A stretch of 64,000 nucleotides of DNA from positions 4,956,303 to 5,020,302 of the forward strand of contig OZ026609.1 in assembly GCA_964020085.1 (NCBI GenBank), in the 5' to 3' direction. The DNA is from Micromussa lordhowensis. Taxonomy: Eukaryota; Cnidaria; Anthozoa; Scleractinia; Lobophylliidae. Under the pieces are notes generated by a model, which saw only the letters and a list, made by a program, of their open reading frames with translations, searched no databases and was not told the DNA's origin. Of the stretch, positions 41,141-51,125 are shown piece by piece (within the stretch, counting starts at the first letter, position 1; each line of letters starts with the position of its first letter). The translations under genes and the position numbers were made by a program.

Positions 41141-42545
41141 CCGGTCGGTGAGGCATAATGAAAAGTACGAAGTGTTCCCAGTTTAATGCATCTTCTCAAT
41201 GGAAGCTAAAACTAGGGACAAAAGAAAACGTAAGAGTCGATTCTAATTAAGATCCGTCTCAGTCATTACTTCTTTTTTTCAATTTGCTGAATTAGTTAAG
41301 TTTGAGAACATCCTGTCTCAACCGATATGATTTTAAGGCGTTAAATACCATTGATGATGATGCTAAAATTTCGCCGAAGGTATCTGTGTCTAATTAAGTG
41401 TTGAACATCAAATTTTTATTCGGGGTGAATGATTTCTTCTGGGCACCTATCTACTCTCATCCCAATCATTCATCAATATTAAAAAAGTTCAATGGTGTTT
41501 GGGAGTTGATAAACACAAAAGGAATGTTAACGAGAAATACCTCTTCTTGAGCAACTTTTAGCGAATGGCTGCGAAACTTTCAGGGCAAAATTTCTCTCAA
41601 ATATCATCAGCTCGCTTTGGATTGTTTAGCACACAAAGCAAATGGGATGTGAAAGCTTGCACATGCGTCGAGCCGTGAAATTAAATGGATCATCATTAAA
41701 TGCAGATGAGAAAGTCACAGTTAAGTATCAGAACTATGAGATACTTAAACTAGTCGGCAAATTGATTACCTGTAATTTTAATTAATCTTAATTTGAAATC
41801 ATGAAGCTTTCTCTTCAATAGCGATGACGTAACATTACCACCTGCGTTGTTTTTTAACATAGCAGTTTATTTTCCTTTACCAACTAGTTATTAACTGAGA
41901 GTGAAGTCTTTATGGAAAATCTCAAACCGATTCCTTACCGTATTGACCGAGTGAGCGTGATTTGTCAATTCGGCATGGCCGTAGTCATTTTTATGTCGAG
42001 TCTAAATTGAGTATTTTAAAGTTAGCATTCATGTTCAATAATAAGGTTCCTTTGTTATTCATTCTCATAACAAGGATGGGAAAGTAACTGCTGTTGAAGA
42101 TTATCAAAGAGGTTTTAAGCAAATGAACACAGAAATGACAAATTAACCCGCAGCCGAAAACAGTGTCCGATTTCAGAGGTGAGACATCGTCTTCTTCCTA
42201 GTTTATAATCAAACAGCGAAACTTTCTTGACTTTTCTTGATGTAGAGAATTAAGAAAGCACTTCATCTACTATGGACAAAGAAATTAATTTAATTCAACG
42301 GTCAACGGTATTTTTTGCCTATACAGTCGCATTTAGAAGGCCTGTTAAATCGAATATTGAAGTTACAATGGTTTAGACCGTGTCAAGAAAAGCTTAAGGG
42401 AGGGGGAAGGGTTCCTTGCTTGGAAAGTTGCATTAAGAAAGACTCTGCCGCGGGTTTTTTTCTATTGGCATAATTTTGGCATATTTCGCTCGATAGAAAT
42501 TTTAAATCTTTAAAGGTGCATTCAAAGGTGGTTAATGTGCTGAAC

Positions 42546-42677
42546 TTTCCATAGAATTACAAGATAATTTGGTTTTATCAACTGGGTTGACAATGGGAAT
42601 TGTCCACCGTAAAGAGATTCGGAAGCTGACGTTTCGAGCGTTAACCCTTCGTCGGAGCGAATTGCTATCTTGTAATA

Positions 42678-42714
<37 letters not shown>

Positions 42715-42737
42715 TGCCCCCTTTTTCCATAGAATTA
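42546..42737. mobile_element. 164-bp Penelope-like insertion with 14-bp target duplication
   Basis: TTTCCATAGAATTA stands on both sides (42546-42559 and 42724-42737). Cassettes A and C have the sequence once, uninterrupted, at the same place. The insert carries CCACCGTAAAGAGATTCGGA, AGCTGACGTTTCGAGCGTTA and ACCCTTCGTCGG, the same motif as at 30390-30466. Confidence 0.75.
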
Positions 42738-42874
42738 TCTTCATTTGGAAATTTCATAATCTAAAACTTCACACGAAAGCGAATGATATCAATCAGTTTT
42801 GACAAACTGTCTTTGTTTCTGCTTGTCATTGTAACCTTTAGATCGACTCGGCTTCTGTCAATACGCACGTAGGC

Positions 42875-42892
42875 ATGGTTACAAGAGAATGA
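42875..42892 (+). promoter_or_regulatory. Conserved uORF (MVTRE-stop) overlapping GPCR start
   Basis: ATGGTTACAAGAGAATGA, with the stop overlapping the main ATG as ATGA and strong start context (G at -3, G at +4). Confidence 0.75.
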
Positions 42893-43339
42893 CTAATCAA
42901 GACAATGCTACCATTCCATGCGGCTTGCCAACCTTTCTCGCCTTTCCCGCCAACGACAGTAGGTTCTTCGTGAACGATGTCTTTGCAGCTAGTGTTAACG
43001 CACCTCTTAGTGTCTTCGCATTCCTGAGCAACCTCTTGGTCATCATAACAGTGGCCAAAACACCGAGCCTTCAGAGGCCCGCCAACGTCTTGCTGTGTAG
43101 CCTGGCCGTCACTGATTGCTTGACTGCTGTTACGGCACAGCCGCTGTTTTTCATTTCGCGCCTGATGCTCTATCGCGCCCGCCGTTCATGTTTCCTCCAA
43201 AATGAGCTATTCCAATCCCGGTACGTGCTAACTACATTGACTCTAGGCTGGTCGCTTACCCTTTTGACGCTTATCAGCTTTGATCGAGCGCGTGCATTAT
43301 CCAATCCGTTGCGTTATCGCACTGAAGTCACTAACAAAG
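42889..43339 (+). CDS. Rhodopsin-class GPCR, family 2, gene 3, exon 1
   Basis: Exons 42889-43339 and 44016-44554 encode 329 residues. Exon 1 differs from gene 2 at only a few residues: FLAFP for FLALP, SVNAPL for SVNASL, FQSRYVLTT for FQSRSVLTT. TM1 to TM3, Cys11, Cys101 and FDRARALSNPLRYR are unchanged. The exon ends AACAAAG|GTATGT in phase 1. The ORF that runs on into the intron (MHRDEDQKIYVF...) is a read-through artefact. Confidence 0.9.
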
Positions 43340-44015
43340 GTATGTTGGTTACCACCATGCATAGAGATGAAGACCAAAAGATTTATGTTTTTGTTCTTAA
43401 TTATCACGACAGTTTTAATTAAAAACAATATTTTACTTATAATCAGGACCTTCCCAGCATCCTTTGCAGATGAAAAATATAGTAACATTGCAAAGTATCA
43501 CTGCGAATGAATATATGAAAGATCATAGATTTGAACTGCGGAGAAAGATATGAAGACATGATTGATCATCGCAATTATACACACAACTTAAGCAGTTGTG
43601 AAATTCAATTAGGCCTGGACGGGATTCGAACCCATGACCTCTGTGATACCGGTGCAGTGCTCTATGAACTGAACTATCATGCCATCTGGGAGCTGGTCAC
43701 ATTGTGAGTTCGTAATATACCCGTAGAAGGTGAAGAATGCAAATGAATATATGAAAGATCATATATGTAAATCGCTTTTCATTAATAATGATTGGAATGC
43801 GCTATTACATATTAAGTAAACTGAAAGTAAAACACTATTATTAAAAGATCAAGAGAGCATAAAAGAAAACAACAAACAATTTTTGCCAGAGCTTTTTAAG
43901 TAGAAAAGGGAAAAGGTGTTTGAGAATTTTATGCATATCGTATTCAGTTTCCTTCGTTTAAGGATGATATAGAAGATGGAGAAGGGTAACAAATTCTTCT
44001 TAATTTCGTTGACAG
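43340..44015. repeat. Intron of gene 3 with tRNA-SINE fragment
   Basis: 676 nt. About 43505-43800 holds a tRNA-derived SINE in reverse: GGGATTCGAACCCATGACCT, GATACCGGTGCAGTGCTCTA and AACTGAACTATCATGCC, followed by the tail. The same insertion is in gene 4, so it predates the split of cassettes B and C. Confidence 0.7.
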
Positions 44016-44554
44016 ATGCAAAGAAGGCCGCATTCATTACCACAACAGCTTGGCTTTTAGTGACAATTGTACTCCACGCTTTCCTTCCTGGAACTCCTCG
44101 GTTTCTCCTGCAAATGACTTCCCTTGTTTTGTTCATTCTACTTCCGGCTATCAATCACATCAAAATGTTTCTCGCTATTCGTCGCCATAACAGCCAAATG
44201 GTGGACCAAGTTGGCGCACAGCAGTTGTCAGTGATATTTAGGCGGGAACAGAAGGTAGCCGCTGACATGGTCATTGTTGTGGTGGTTCTCGTCGCTTGTC
44301 TTGGACCAACCTTAGGGGTCAATGTGGTCTTATATTTTCGCTACCTTGAATTTCACAGCCTTCTCTACCTCTGGGCATACACGACGTTGTATCTTAATTC
44401 ATCAATAAATCCTCTTCTCTACTTGAAACGTAATAGAGAACTCAGAAACGCATTACGATCGGTTGTTAGTTCATGCCTTGTCTGGGCGAGATCAAAAGTT
44501 GGTAAACGTAATCCGGAAAGAGCAATTCTAGATAAGTTACCACATGGAACATAA
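44016..44554 (+). CDS. Rhodopsin-class GPCR, family 2, gene 3, exon 2
   Basis: 539 nt after TCGTTGACAG; the junction codon is GAT, giving TNK-D-AKKAAFIT. It encodes TM4 to the C-terminus, with QQLSVIFRREQKVAADMVIV in loop 3, ACLGP in TM6, NSSINPLLYLKRNRELRNAL in TM7 and the long tail WARSKVGKRNPERAILDKLP. Loop 2 again lacks a cysteine. Confidence 0.9.
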
Positions 44555-44564
44555 CAAGCCAGTA

Positions 44565-45279
44565 ATGACATTTCTCCTCATAATGCACTGGACACTGTCT
44601 TTCTACTGATATCACGCTACATTCAGTTAAGGTCCTCCTCCGTTTTGTTGCTGGTGAGCTTCTTCTTGCACTCGAGTTTTAACATGAGACTAACATGGCT
44701 ACGTATAACATATATTTTTGATGTAGCAGAACGTTGAGGTAACTATACATAATAACATATTTATGTACATGATGCGTAAAGCAATATCGTGGTAAATAAA
44801 AACAAAGTATCATTATTACAAAGACAGTGCTGGTAAAGTGAGTACGAGAACCCTCACTCGCCTCAAAGTTACCAATTGTACCATAAACCCGACAACAATA
44901 TATACAAGAAGTCTCTCCGTGCTTATTGCAGTCAGTCTTTACAAAGATACTGCACAAAAAAATTACAGCTATTTCATTACTAAGGACTCCAGAATAATAA
45001 CAATGATTGCAATGCTCTTGGGACAATAAAAATCTGGCATAGATGAGAGGCTAAGCAATGAGGCCCACCGTGATTGCAAGACAGCATAAGAGAAGTCTTA
45101 AAGGCGGATGAATAGACTGCAACTTTTGAGCAGCATTAATTATCAAAACATTACCCAAAAATGCAGTAATAGATAGAAGGCTGTTTATTGCTGAAATGAA
45201 TACTCTTCTGATCTGCTCCATAAAGACCTGTCATCTCCTGAATTCTCGTTATTTTTCCATGATCAGTTAAGTTCACCAT
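44565..45279 (-). pseudogene. Family-1 GPCR pseudogene, cassette B
   Basis: Opens MVNLTDHGKITRIQEM, then loses frame at AGAAGAGTATTC, where cassette A has AGAAGATATTC (one extra base). Traces of TM1-TM3, a degraded DRY region and the loop-3/TM6 start are still readable in mixed frames down to about 44565 (reverse complement of ATAATGCACTGGACACTGTC, matching the KTVS(T/S)AL region of intact genes). It is dead but longer than in cassette A. Confidence 0.7.
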
Positions 45280-46255
45280 TTTCTTTCTCTTTTATAGCTG
45301 TCGTTAGAATCCTTAATTTCCGTTGTCATCTCTTCGTCTCGTGTGCAGTCCAACACTATAAGCAAAGCATGTCCAACATGATGGAACACTCTTTTAATGC
45401 TTCACCCTGTTGGCCATACACACTTGTTCAGTTATCGTTTCTGATGGTTGGAAAATATTAATTTGTAAGGAGATAAGCCATTTCCGACTTGCTTTTTACC
45501 TCTTTTTTCAAAACGAGTCTTGGTTTACAACCTTTCTCATTGCAATGAATCTGATTTGCAAGACAACGAGCGCTCAAAAAAAACAAAAAACCCAAGTGTG
45601 TGACCATTTAAATGAAAGCTATTAAGCAGTACTTTCATGCGTTACTGAATGGTGGTTCTAAAGTTCTCTCTATGTGGTATAATAAAGAAACAACAGTCAA
45701 ACAGGGAACGATCATACAACCAAGCGAGTAACGAGAGAAGGTGTCAGTGCATTCTTGATTGCCAAGAAGCGTTACTTCAAGACAAAGATGCTCCGGTGTT
45801 TTCCTCGGCATCTGATAAAAACACAAAGTACTGGGCGAGTTTGAATTCGTATAATTTCCTTCTGTTTTCATTGCTTAAGACCAGGCTGTTACCAAAATAA
45901 TTATCCTTTACGATACCTTTGAGCTCTCAGAGCCCACAACTAGCAATTAACTTATTTACTCAAGAGCTAAAGTACTCTGTAAATTGATGTCACCTTCAAA
46001 AAAGAACTCATTAAAACATCCATTGATCTGTTTTAACGAACCTTCCTGCAACATTGTTCGTCATTAATAGTCGTTCGTCCAATATACTCCGCTGCGCATC
46101 GTACTTTCGATTCTGTTCTCGGTGTTTGGAATTGTGGTCAAACACCGGAAATTTCAGTCGTAATTCAAATGGGAAGGTCCGTTTCGGTTTCTTCCGACCG
46201 GAATATTCGGGATCACCTTTGGAGGTCGAAAACTTATTCTGGTTGAAATGTTCCG

Positions 46256-46434
46256 TACCGACATATATATTTTTAGCTCTAGATTTTTTAAGCCTCAGAT
46301 TCATAATTGTAATTCTTATTCAATTTGTAAGTATTGACTGTTATAATGGTTAATTTTACTTTGTAAATAATTACGCAATTCAGCCAATTGGCTGCTACGT
46401 TTTTATTGTTAATAAACTATCTATCCAAACTTCG
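46256..46434 (+). mobile_element. LINE 3' tail inserted in TTCCGG repeat
   Basis: Compared with cassette A (GAAATATTCCGACCAAAATTCG), cassette B has about 175 extra bp between ATGTTCCG and CCAAACTTCG. The insert is AT-rich and ends TTGTTAATAAACTATCTATC, like the 3' end of a CR1-type LINE with a short TATC tail. Confidence 0.6.
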
Positions 46435-48225
46435 CCTTTCCATTTTGGACAGTATTGTTCTTTGCCCTAATTAGTAAATTCGGAAAAGGACTAAAAACAT
46501 GTAAGAGCCATTCCTATTGGTTGGCCCGGTTTAATCGGAAAATGTCGTTCCATTTTCCTCGGATATTCTCACTGATCTCTGACCGGTCGGTGTGGCAAAA
46601 TGGAAAGTACCCGATGTTTCCAGTTTAATGCATCTTCTCAATGGAAGCAAAAACTAGGGAGAAAAGAAAACGTTCTAATTAAGATCCGTCTCAGTCATTA
46701 CTTCTTTTTTCAACTTGCTGAATTAATTAAGCTTGAGAACATCCTGTCTCAAACCATGTGATTTTAAGGCGTTAAATACCATTGATGATGATGCCAAAAT
46801 ATCGGCCAAGGTATCGACCGATCAGTGTCTAATTTAGTGATGAACATCAAATTTTCATTCGGGGTCAATGATTTCTTCTGGGCACCAGTACGATCTATCT
46901 ATTCTCATCCCAATAGTTCATAAATATTAAAAAAATTCAATGGTGTTTGGGAGTTGATAAACGAAAAAGAAATGTTAACGAGAAATACCTCTTCTTGAGC
47001 AACTTTTCGCGAATGGCTGCGATACTTTTCAGAGGGAAATTTCTCTCAAATCATCAGCTCGCTTTGGATTGTTTAGCACACAAAGCAAATGGGATAATGT
47101 GAAAGCTTGCGGATGCGTCGAGCCGTGAAATTAAATGGATGATCATTAAATGCAGATGAGCAAGTCACAGTTAAGTATGAGAACTATGAGATACTTAAAC
47201 TAGTCGGCAAATTGATTGCCTGTAATTTTAATTAATCTTAATTTGAAGCCGTATCAAGCTTTCTCTTCAATAGCGATGACGTAACGTAACCATCTGCGTT
47301 GTTTTTTTAACATAATGTAATATCTACCGACAATTTGATTTCAAGGCGTTAAACGCACTTCGGTGGGTGTCTCCCGTGGCAGTTTATTTTTCCTTTACCA
47401 ACTAGTTATTAACTGAGAGTGAAGTCTTTATGGAAAATCTCAAACCGATTCCTTACCGTATTGGCCGAGTGAGCATGATTTGTCAATATGGCATGGCCGT
47501 AGTCATTTTTATGTTGAATCTAAATTGAGCATTTTAAAGTTATCTTTCAAGTTTAATAATAAGGTTCCTTTGTTATTCATTCTGATAACAAGGATGGGAA
47601 AGTCACTGCTGTTGAAGATGATCAAAGAGGTTTAAAACAAATTAACACAGAAATGACAAATTAATCCGCAGCCGAAAACAGCGTCCGATTTCAGAGGTGA
47701 GAAATAGTCTTATTCCTAGTTTATAATCTAAGAGCGAAACTTTCCTGACTTTTCTTGATGAAGAGAATTAAGAAAGTACTTCATCTACTAAGGACAAAGA
47801 AATTAATTAAATTTAACGGTATTTTTTGCCTGTACAGTTGCATTTAGAAGGCCTGTTAAATCGAATATTGAAGTTCAAATGTTTCGCATTAGTCGGTTTA
47901 CACCGTGTCAAGAAAAGCTTAAGGGGAGGGCCGGGAAGGGTCCCTTGCTTGGAAAGTTGCATTAAGAAAGTCTCTGCCGAGGATTTTTTTCTATTGGCAT
48001 AATTTTGGCATTATTCGCTCGATAGAAAATTTAAATCTATAAAGGTGCATTAAAAGGTGGTTAATGTGCTCAATTTTTCATAGAATTATCTTCAGTTGAA
48101 AATTCCATAACCTGAAACCTCACACGAAAGCGAATGATATCAATCAGTTTTGACAAACTGTCTTTGTTTCTGCTTATTATTGTAACTTTTAGATCGACTC
48201 GGCATCTGACCTTACGCACGTCGTC

Positions 48226-48243
48226 ATGGTTACAAGAGAATGA
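48226..48243 (+). promoter_or_regulatory. Conserved uORF (MVTRE-stop) overlapping GPCR start
   Basis: ATGGTTACAAGAGAATGA with the ATGA overlap, as in the three other family-2 genes. TAACTTTTAG, an acceptor-like site, is about 35 bp upstream. Confidence 0.75.
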
Positions 48244-48690
48244 CTAATCAAGACAATGCTACCATTCCATGCGGCTTGCCAACCTTTCTCGGCTTTCCCG
48301 CCAACGACAGTAGGTTCTTCATGAACGATGTTTTTGCAGCTAGTGTTAACGCACCTCTTAGTGTTTTTGCATTACTGAGCAACCTCTTGGTCATCATAAC
48401 AGTGGCCAAAACACCGAGCCTTCAAAGACCCGCCAACGTCTTGCTGTGTAGCCTGGCCGTCACTGATTGCTTGACTGCTGTTACGGCACAGCCGCTGTTT
48501 TTCATTTCGCGCCTGATGCTCTATCGCGCCCGCCGTTCATGTTACCTCCAAAATGAGCTATTCCAGTCACGATCCGTGATAACCACGTTAACTCTAGGCT
48601 GGTCGCTTTCCATTTTGACGCTTATCAGCTTTGATCGAGCGCGTGCATTATCCAATCCGTTGCGTTATCGCACTGAAGTCACTAACAAAG
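48240..48690 (+). CDS. Rhodopsin-class GPCR, family 2, gene 4, exon 1
   Basis: Exons 48240-48690 and 49364-49848 encode 311 residues. Exon 1 matches genes 2 and 3 nearly throughout (FLGFP, RFFMND and SVITTLTLGWSLSILT are its own variants). Cys11, the TM2 Asp, Cys101 and FDRARALSNPLRYR are kept. It ends AACAAAG|GTATGT in phase 1. It is preceded by the uORF and the same 5' region as its paralogs. Confidence 0.9.
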
Positions 48691-49363
48691 GTATGTTAGT
48701 TACCAGCATGCATAGAGATGAAGCCCAAAACATTTCTGTTTTTGTTCTTAATTATCACGACAGTTTTAATTAAAAACAGTATTTTAATTATAATCAGGAC
48801 CTTCCCAGCATCCTTTGAAGATGAAAAATAAAGTAACATTGCAAAGTAACATTGCAAATGAATATATGAAAGATCATATATTTGAACTGCGGAGAGAGAT
48901 ATGAAGACATGATTGATCATCGCAGTTATACACACAACTTAAGCAGTTATGAAGTTCAATCAGGCCTGAACGGAATTAGAACACATGACCTCTGCGATAC
49001 CGGTGCAGTGCTCTATGAACTGAACTATCAAGCCATCTGGGAGCTGGTCACATTGTGAGTTCGTAATATACCCGTAGAAGGTGAAGAATGCAAATGAATA
49101 TATAAAAGATCATGTATGTAAAGCGCTTTTCTTCAATAATGATTGGAATGCGCTATTACATATTGAATAAACTGAAAGTAAAACGCTATTATTAAAATAT
49201 CAAGAAAGCATAACAGAAAACAATAAACAATTTTTTTTCTTCAAGAGGTTATTTTACCAGAGCTTTTTAAGTAGAAAAGGAAAAACGTGTATGCATATCC
49301 TTCGTTTAAGAATAATATAGAAGATGGAGAAGGCTAACAAATTCTTCTTAATTTTCTCGACAG
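48691..49363. repeat. Intron of gene 4 with tRNA-SINE fragment
   Basis: 673 nt, colinear with the intron of gene 3, including the reversed tRNA-SINE at about 48850-49100 (GATACCGGTGCAGTGCTCTA). The B-box region is mutated (GGAATTAGAACACATGACC). Confidence 0.7.
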
Positions 49364-49848
49364 CTGCAAAGAAGGCCGCATTCATTACCACAACAGCTTG
49401 GCTTTTGGTGACAATTATACTCCACGCTTTTCTTCCTGGAACTCCTCGGTTCACCCTGCAAGTGATCTCCATTATTTTGTTCATTCTACTTCCGGCTATC
49501 AATCACATCAAAATGTTCCTCGCTATTCGTCGCCATAACAGCCAAATGGTGGACCAAGTTGGCGCACAGCAGTTGTCAGTGCTATTTAGGCGGGAACAGA
49601 AGGTAGCCGTTGACATGGTCATTGTTGTAGTGGTTCTCGTCGCTTGTCTTGGACCACTCTTGTGGGTCAATTTGGTCTTTTATCTTCGCTACCTTGAAAT
49701 TCACGGCCTTCTCTACCCCTGGGCATTTACGATGTTGTATCTCAATTCATCAATAAATCCTCTTCTCTACTTGAAACGTAATAGAGATCTCAGAAACGCA
49801 TTACGATCGGTTGTTAGTTCATGCTGTCAAAGGAGCTACTGCGCATGA
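49364..49848 (+). CDS. Rhodopsin-class GPCR, family 2, gene 4, exon 2 with altered tail
   Basis: 485 nt after TTCTCGACAG. TM4 to TM7 match genes 2 and 3 (QQLSVLFRREQKVAVDMVIV, ACLGP, NSSINPLLYLKRNRDLRNAL), but the tail is VVSSCCQRSYCA and stops, 18 residues shorter. The following DNA (GGAGCTACTGCGCATGAGC and an ATC/ATT run) matches the sequence after gene 1 rather than that after genes 2 and 3. Either this is the ancestral 3' end or it was acquired by conversion from gene 1. Confidence 0.88.
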
Positions 49849-49984
49849 GCTAAGAGTCATATTTTAGCGTTTTTATTGCTATTATCATCATCATCATTAT
49901 CATCATTATTATTTTTACTATTGTTATTGTTATACTATTATTATTGATATCAGAGCTTCGTAGCAGCACGAAGCAACAGTAATG

Positions 49985-50686
49985 TCATTTGTACCCACAA
50001 TGCACTGGACACTGTCTTTCTAAATCACGCTACATTTTTTTAAGGTCCTGCTCCGTTTTATTGTCCGTGAGCTTCTTCTGGTACTCGAGTTTAAAGGTGG
50101 CTACGTATAACATATATTTTTTATGTGACAGAACATTGAGCTAACTATGCATAATAACATATTTATGTACATGATGCGTATAGCGATATGGTGGTATTAT
50201 TACAAAGGCAATGCTGGTAAACCAAGAACCCTCACTCGCCTCAAAGTTACCACTTGCTTGTACCTTAAACTCGACAACAATGCAAGAAGTCTGTCCGTGC
50301 TTATTGCAGTCAGTCTTTACAAAGATACTCCGCAAAACGTCATATAGCTATTGTTTTACTAAGGACTGCAGCAGAATAATAACAATGTTTTCGATGTTCT
50401 TGGGACAATAAAAAGCTAGTATAGAGAGGCTGGGCAATGAGTCCCACGCAGAAAACGATGATTGCAAGACAGCATAAGAGAAGTCTTAAAGGCGGATGAA
50501 TGGACTGCAACGTTTGAAGAGCATTAATGATCAAAGTATTCCCCAAAAATGCAGTAATAGGTCAGTAATAGATAGAAGGCTATTCATTGCTGAAATAAAT
50601 ATCGTTTGATGTGCTCCATAAAGACCTGTCGTGCAGTTTATGCCCTGAAATGTCGTGTGGTATACAAGATCAGTTAAATTCGCCAT
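49985..50686 (-). pseudogene. Family-1 GPCR pseudogene, cassette C
   Basis: Opens MANLTDLVYHTTFQGINCTT, GLYGAHQTIFISAMNSLLSI, then an 11-bp tandem duplication (CTATTACTGAC) shifts the frame. TM1-TM2 resume in another frame as ITAFLGNTLIINALQTLQSI, HPPLRLLLCCLAIIVFCVGL and IAQPLY. A degraded TM3 end (ISTDRLLALLSSLRYKQV) and the loop-3/TM6 start near 50020 follow. It has several lesions and is not functional. Confidence 0.75.
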
Positions 50687-50848
50687 GTGTTCTTTTTCCA
50701 ACTATTGTTAGAAACATTAATTTACGTTGTCATATCCTTGTCTTTCTGTGCGATCGAACACTTAGCAAAGCATCTCCAACGTGATAGCACGCTCTTTTAA
50801 TGCTTCACACGGTGGCCATAACTAAGTACTTGCCCAGTTTCTGTCGGA

Positions 50849-50849
<1 letters not shown>

Positions 50850-50879
<30 letters not shown>

Positions 50880-51125
50880 ATCTACAACCGCACTTCAAAT
50901 ATGAATTATTTCATATATACTTCACATCATTTTACTCATCACGGGAAGATATGGACTCAATTAATTGACCACGCTCCCAATGTGTGGTTTCATAGCTCAG
51001 TTGGTAGAGCATCGCACTGGTATCGCGGAGGTCACGGGTTTTTTCAGGCTTTTTCTTTCCAGTTGCTTAAATTGCAAAATATACTGCGATGATCATTCTT
51101 CATTTTCATAATTATCCTTACAGCC
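50850..51125 (+). mobile_element. tRNA-derived SINE, forward copy
   Basis: TTTCATAGCTCAGTTGGTAG, AGCATCGCACTGGTATCGCG and GAGGTCACGGGTT, followed directly by the CTTTTTCTTTCCAGTTGCTT tail. The head lacks the 3' acceptor strand. The 5' flank (TGATCATTCTTCACTTTCAT) matches that of the 14.2-kb copy. The same family sits at about 13941-14272, 43505-43800 and 48850-49100. Confidence 0.65.

Larger units (their letters stand above)
36175..41480. repeat. Tandem GPCR cassette A
   Basis: First of three direct repeats. Order: GGTGTTTGGGAG block, upstream block (36475-36610), GPCR exon 1, intron, exon 2, antisense GPCR remnant, CAACCTTTCACATGGAAATG-type block, minisatellite piece and TTCCGG repeat. Cassette A is distinguished by a LINE fragment in the GPCR intron and by a deletion of about 430 bp in the antisense pseudogene. 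Confidence 0.8.
41481..46934. repeat. Tandem GPCR cassette B
   Basis: Second direct repeat, same order as cassette A. Differences: a 164-bp insertion with 14-bp target duplication upstream of the GPCR, a tRNA-SINE in the GPCR intron (shared with C), a longer antisense pseudogene, and a LINE tail at 46256-46434. Confidence 0.8.
46935..50860. repeat. Tandem GPCR cassette C (3' truncated)
   Basis: Third direct repeat. It follows cassettes A and B up to about 50830 (TTTTAATGCTTCACACGGTG) and then changes into a tRNA-SINE. Its GPCR 3' end resembles gene 1 rather than genes 2 and 3. Confidence 0.78.

Noticed and set aside
43340..43422. Exon 1 read-through products of genes 3 and 4 (MHRDEDQKIYVF...) as truncated receptors
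   Set aside because: The sequence after AACAAAG is a good GTATGT donor in all paralogs and the read-through frames have no conserved content.
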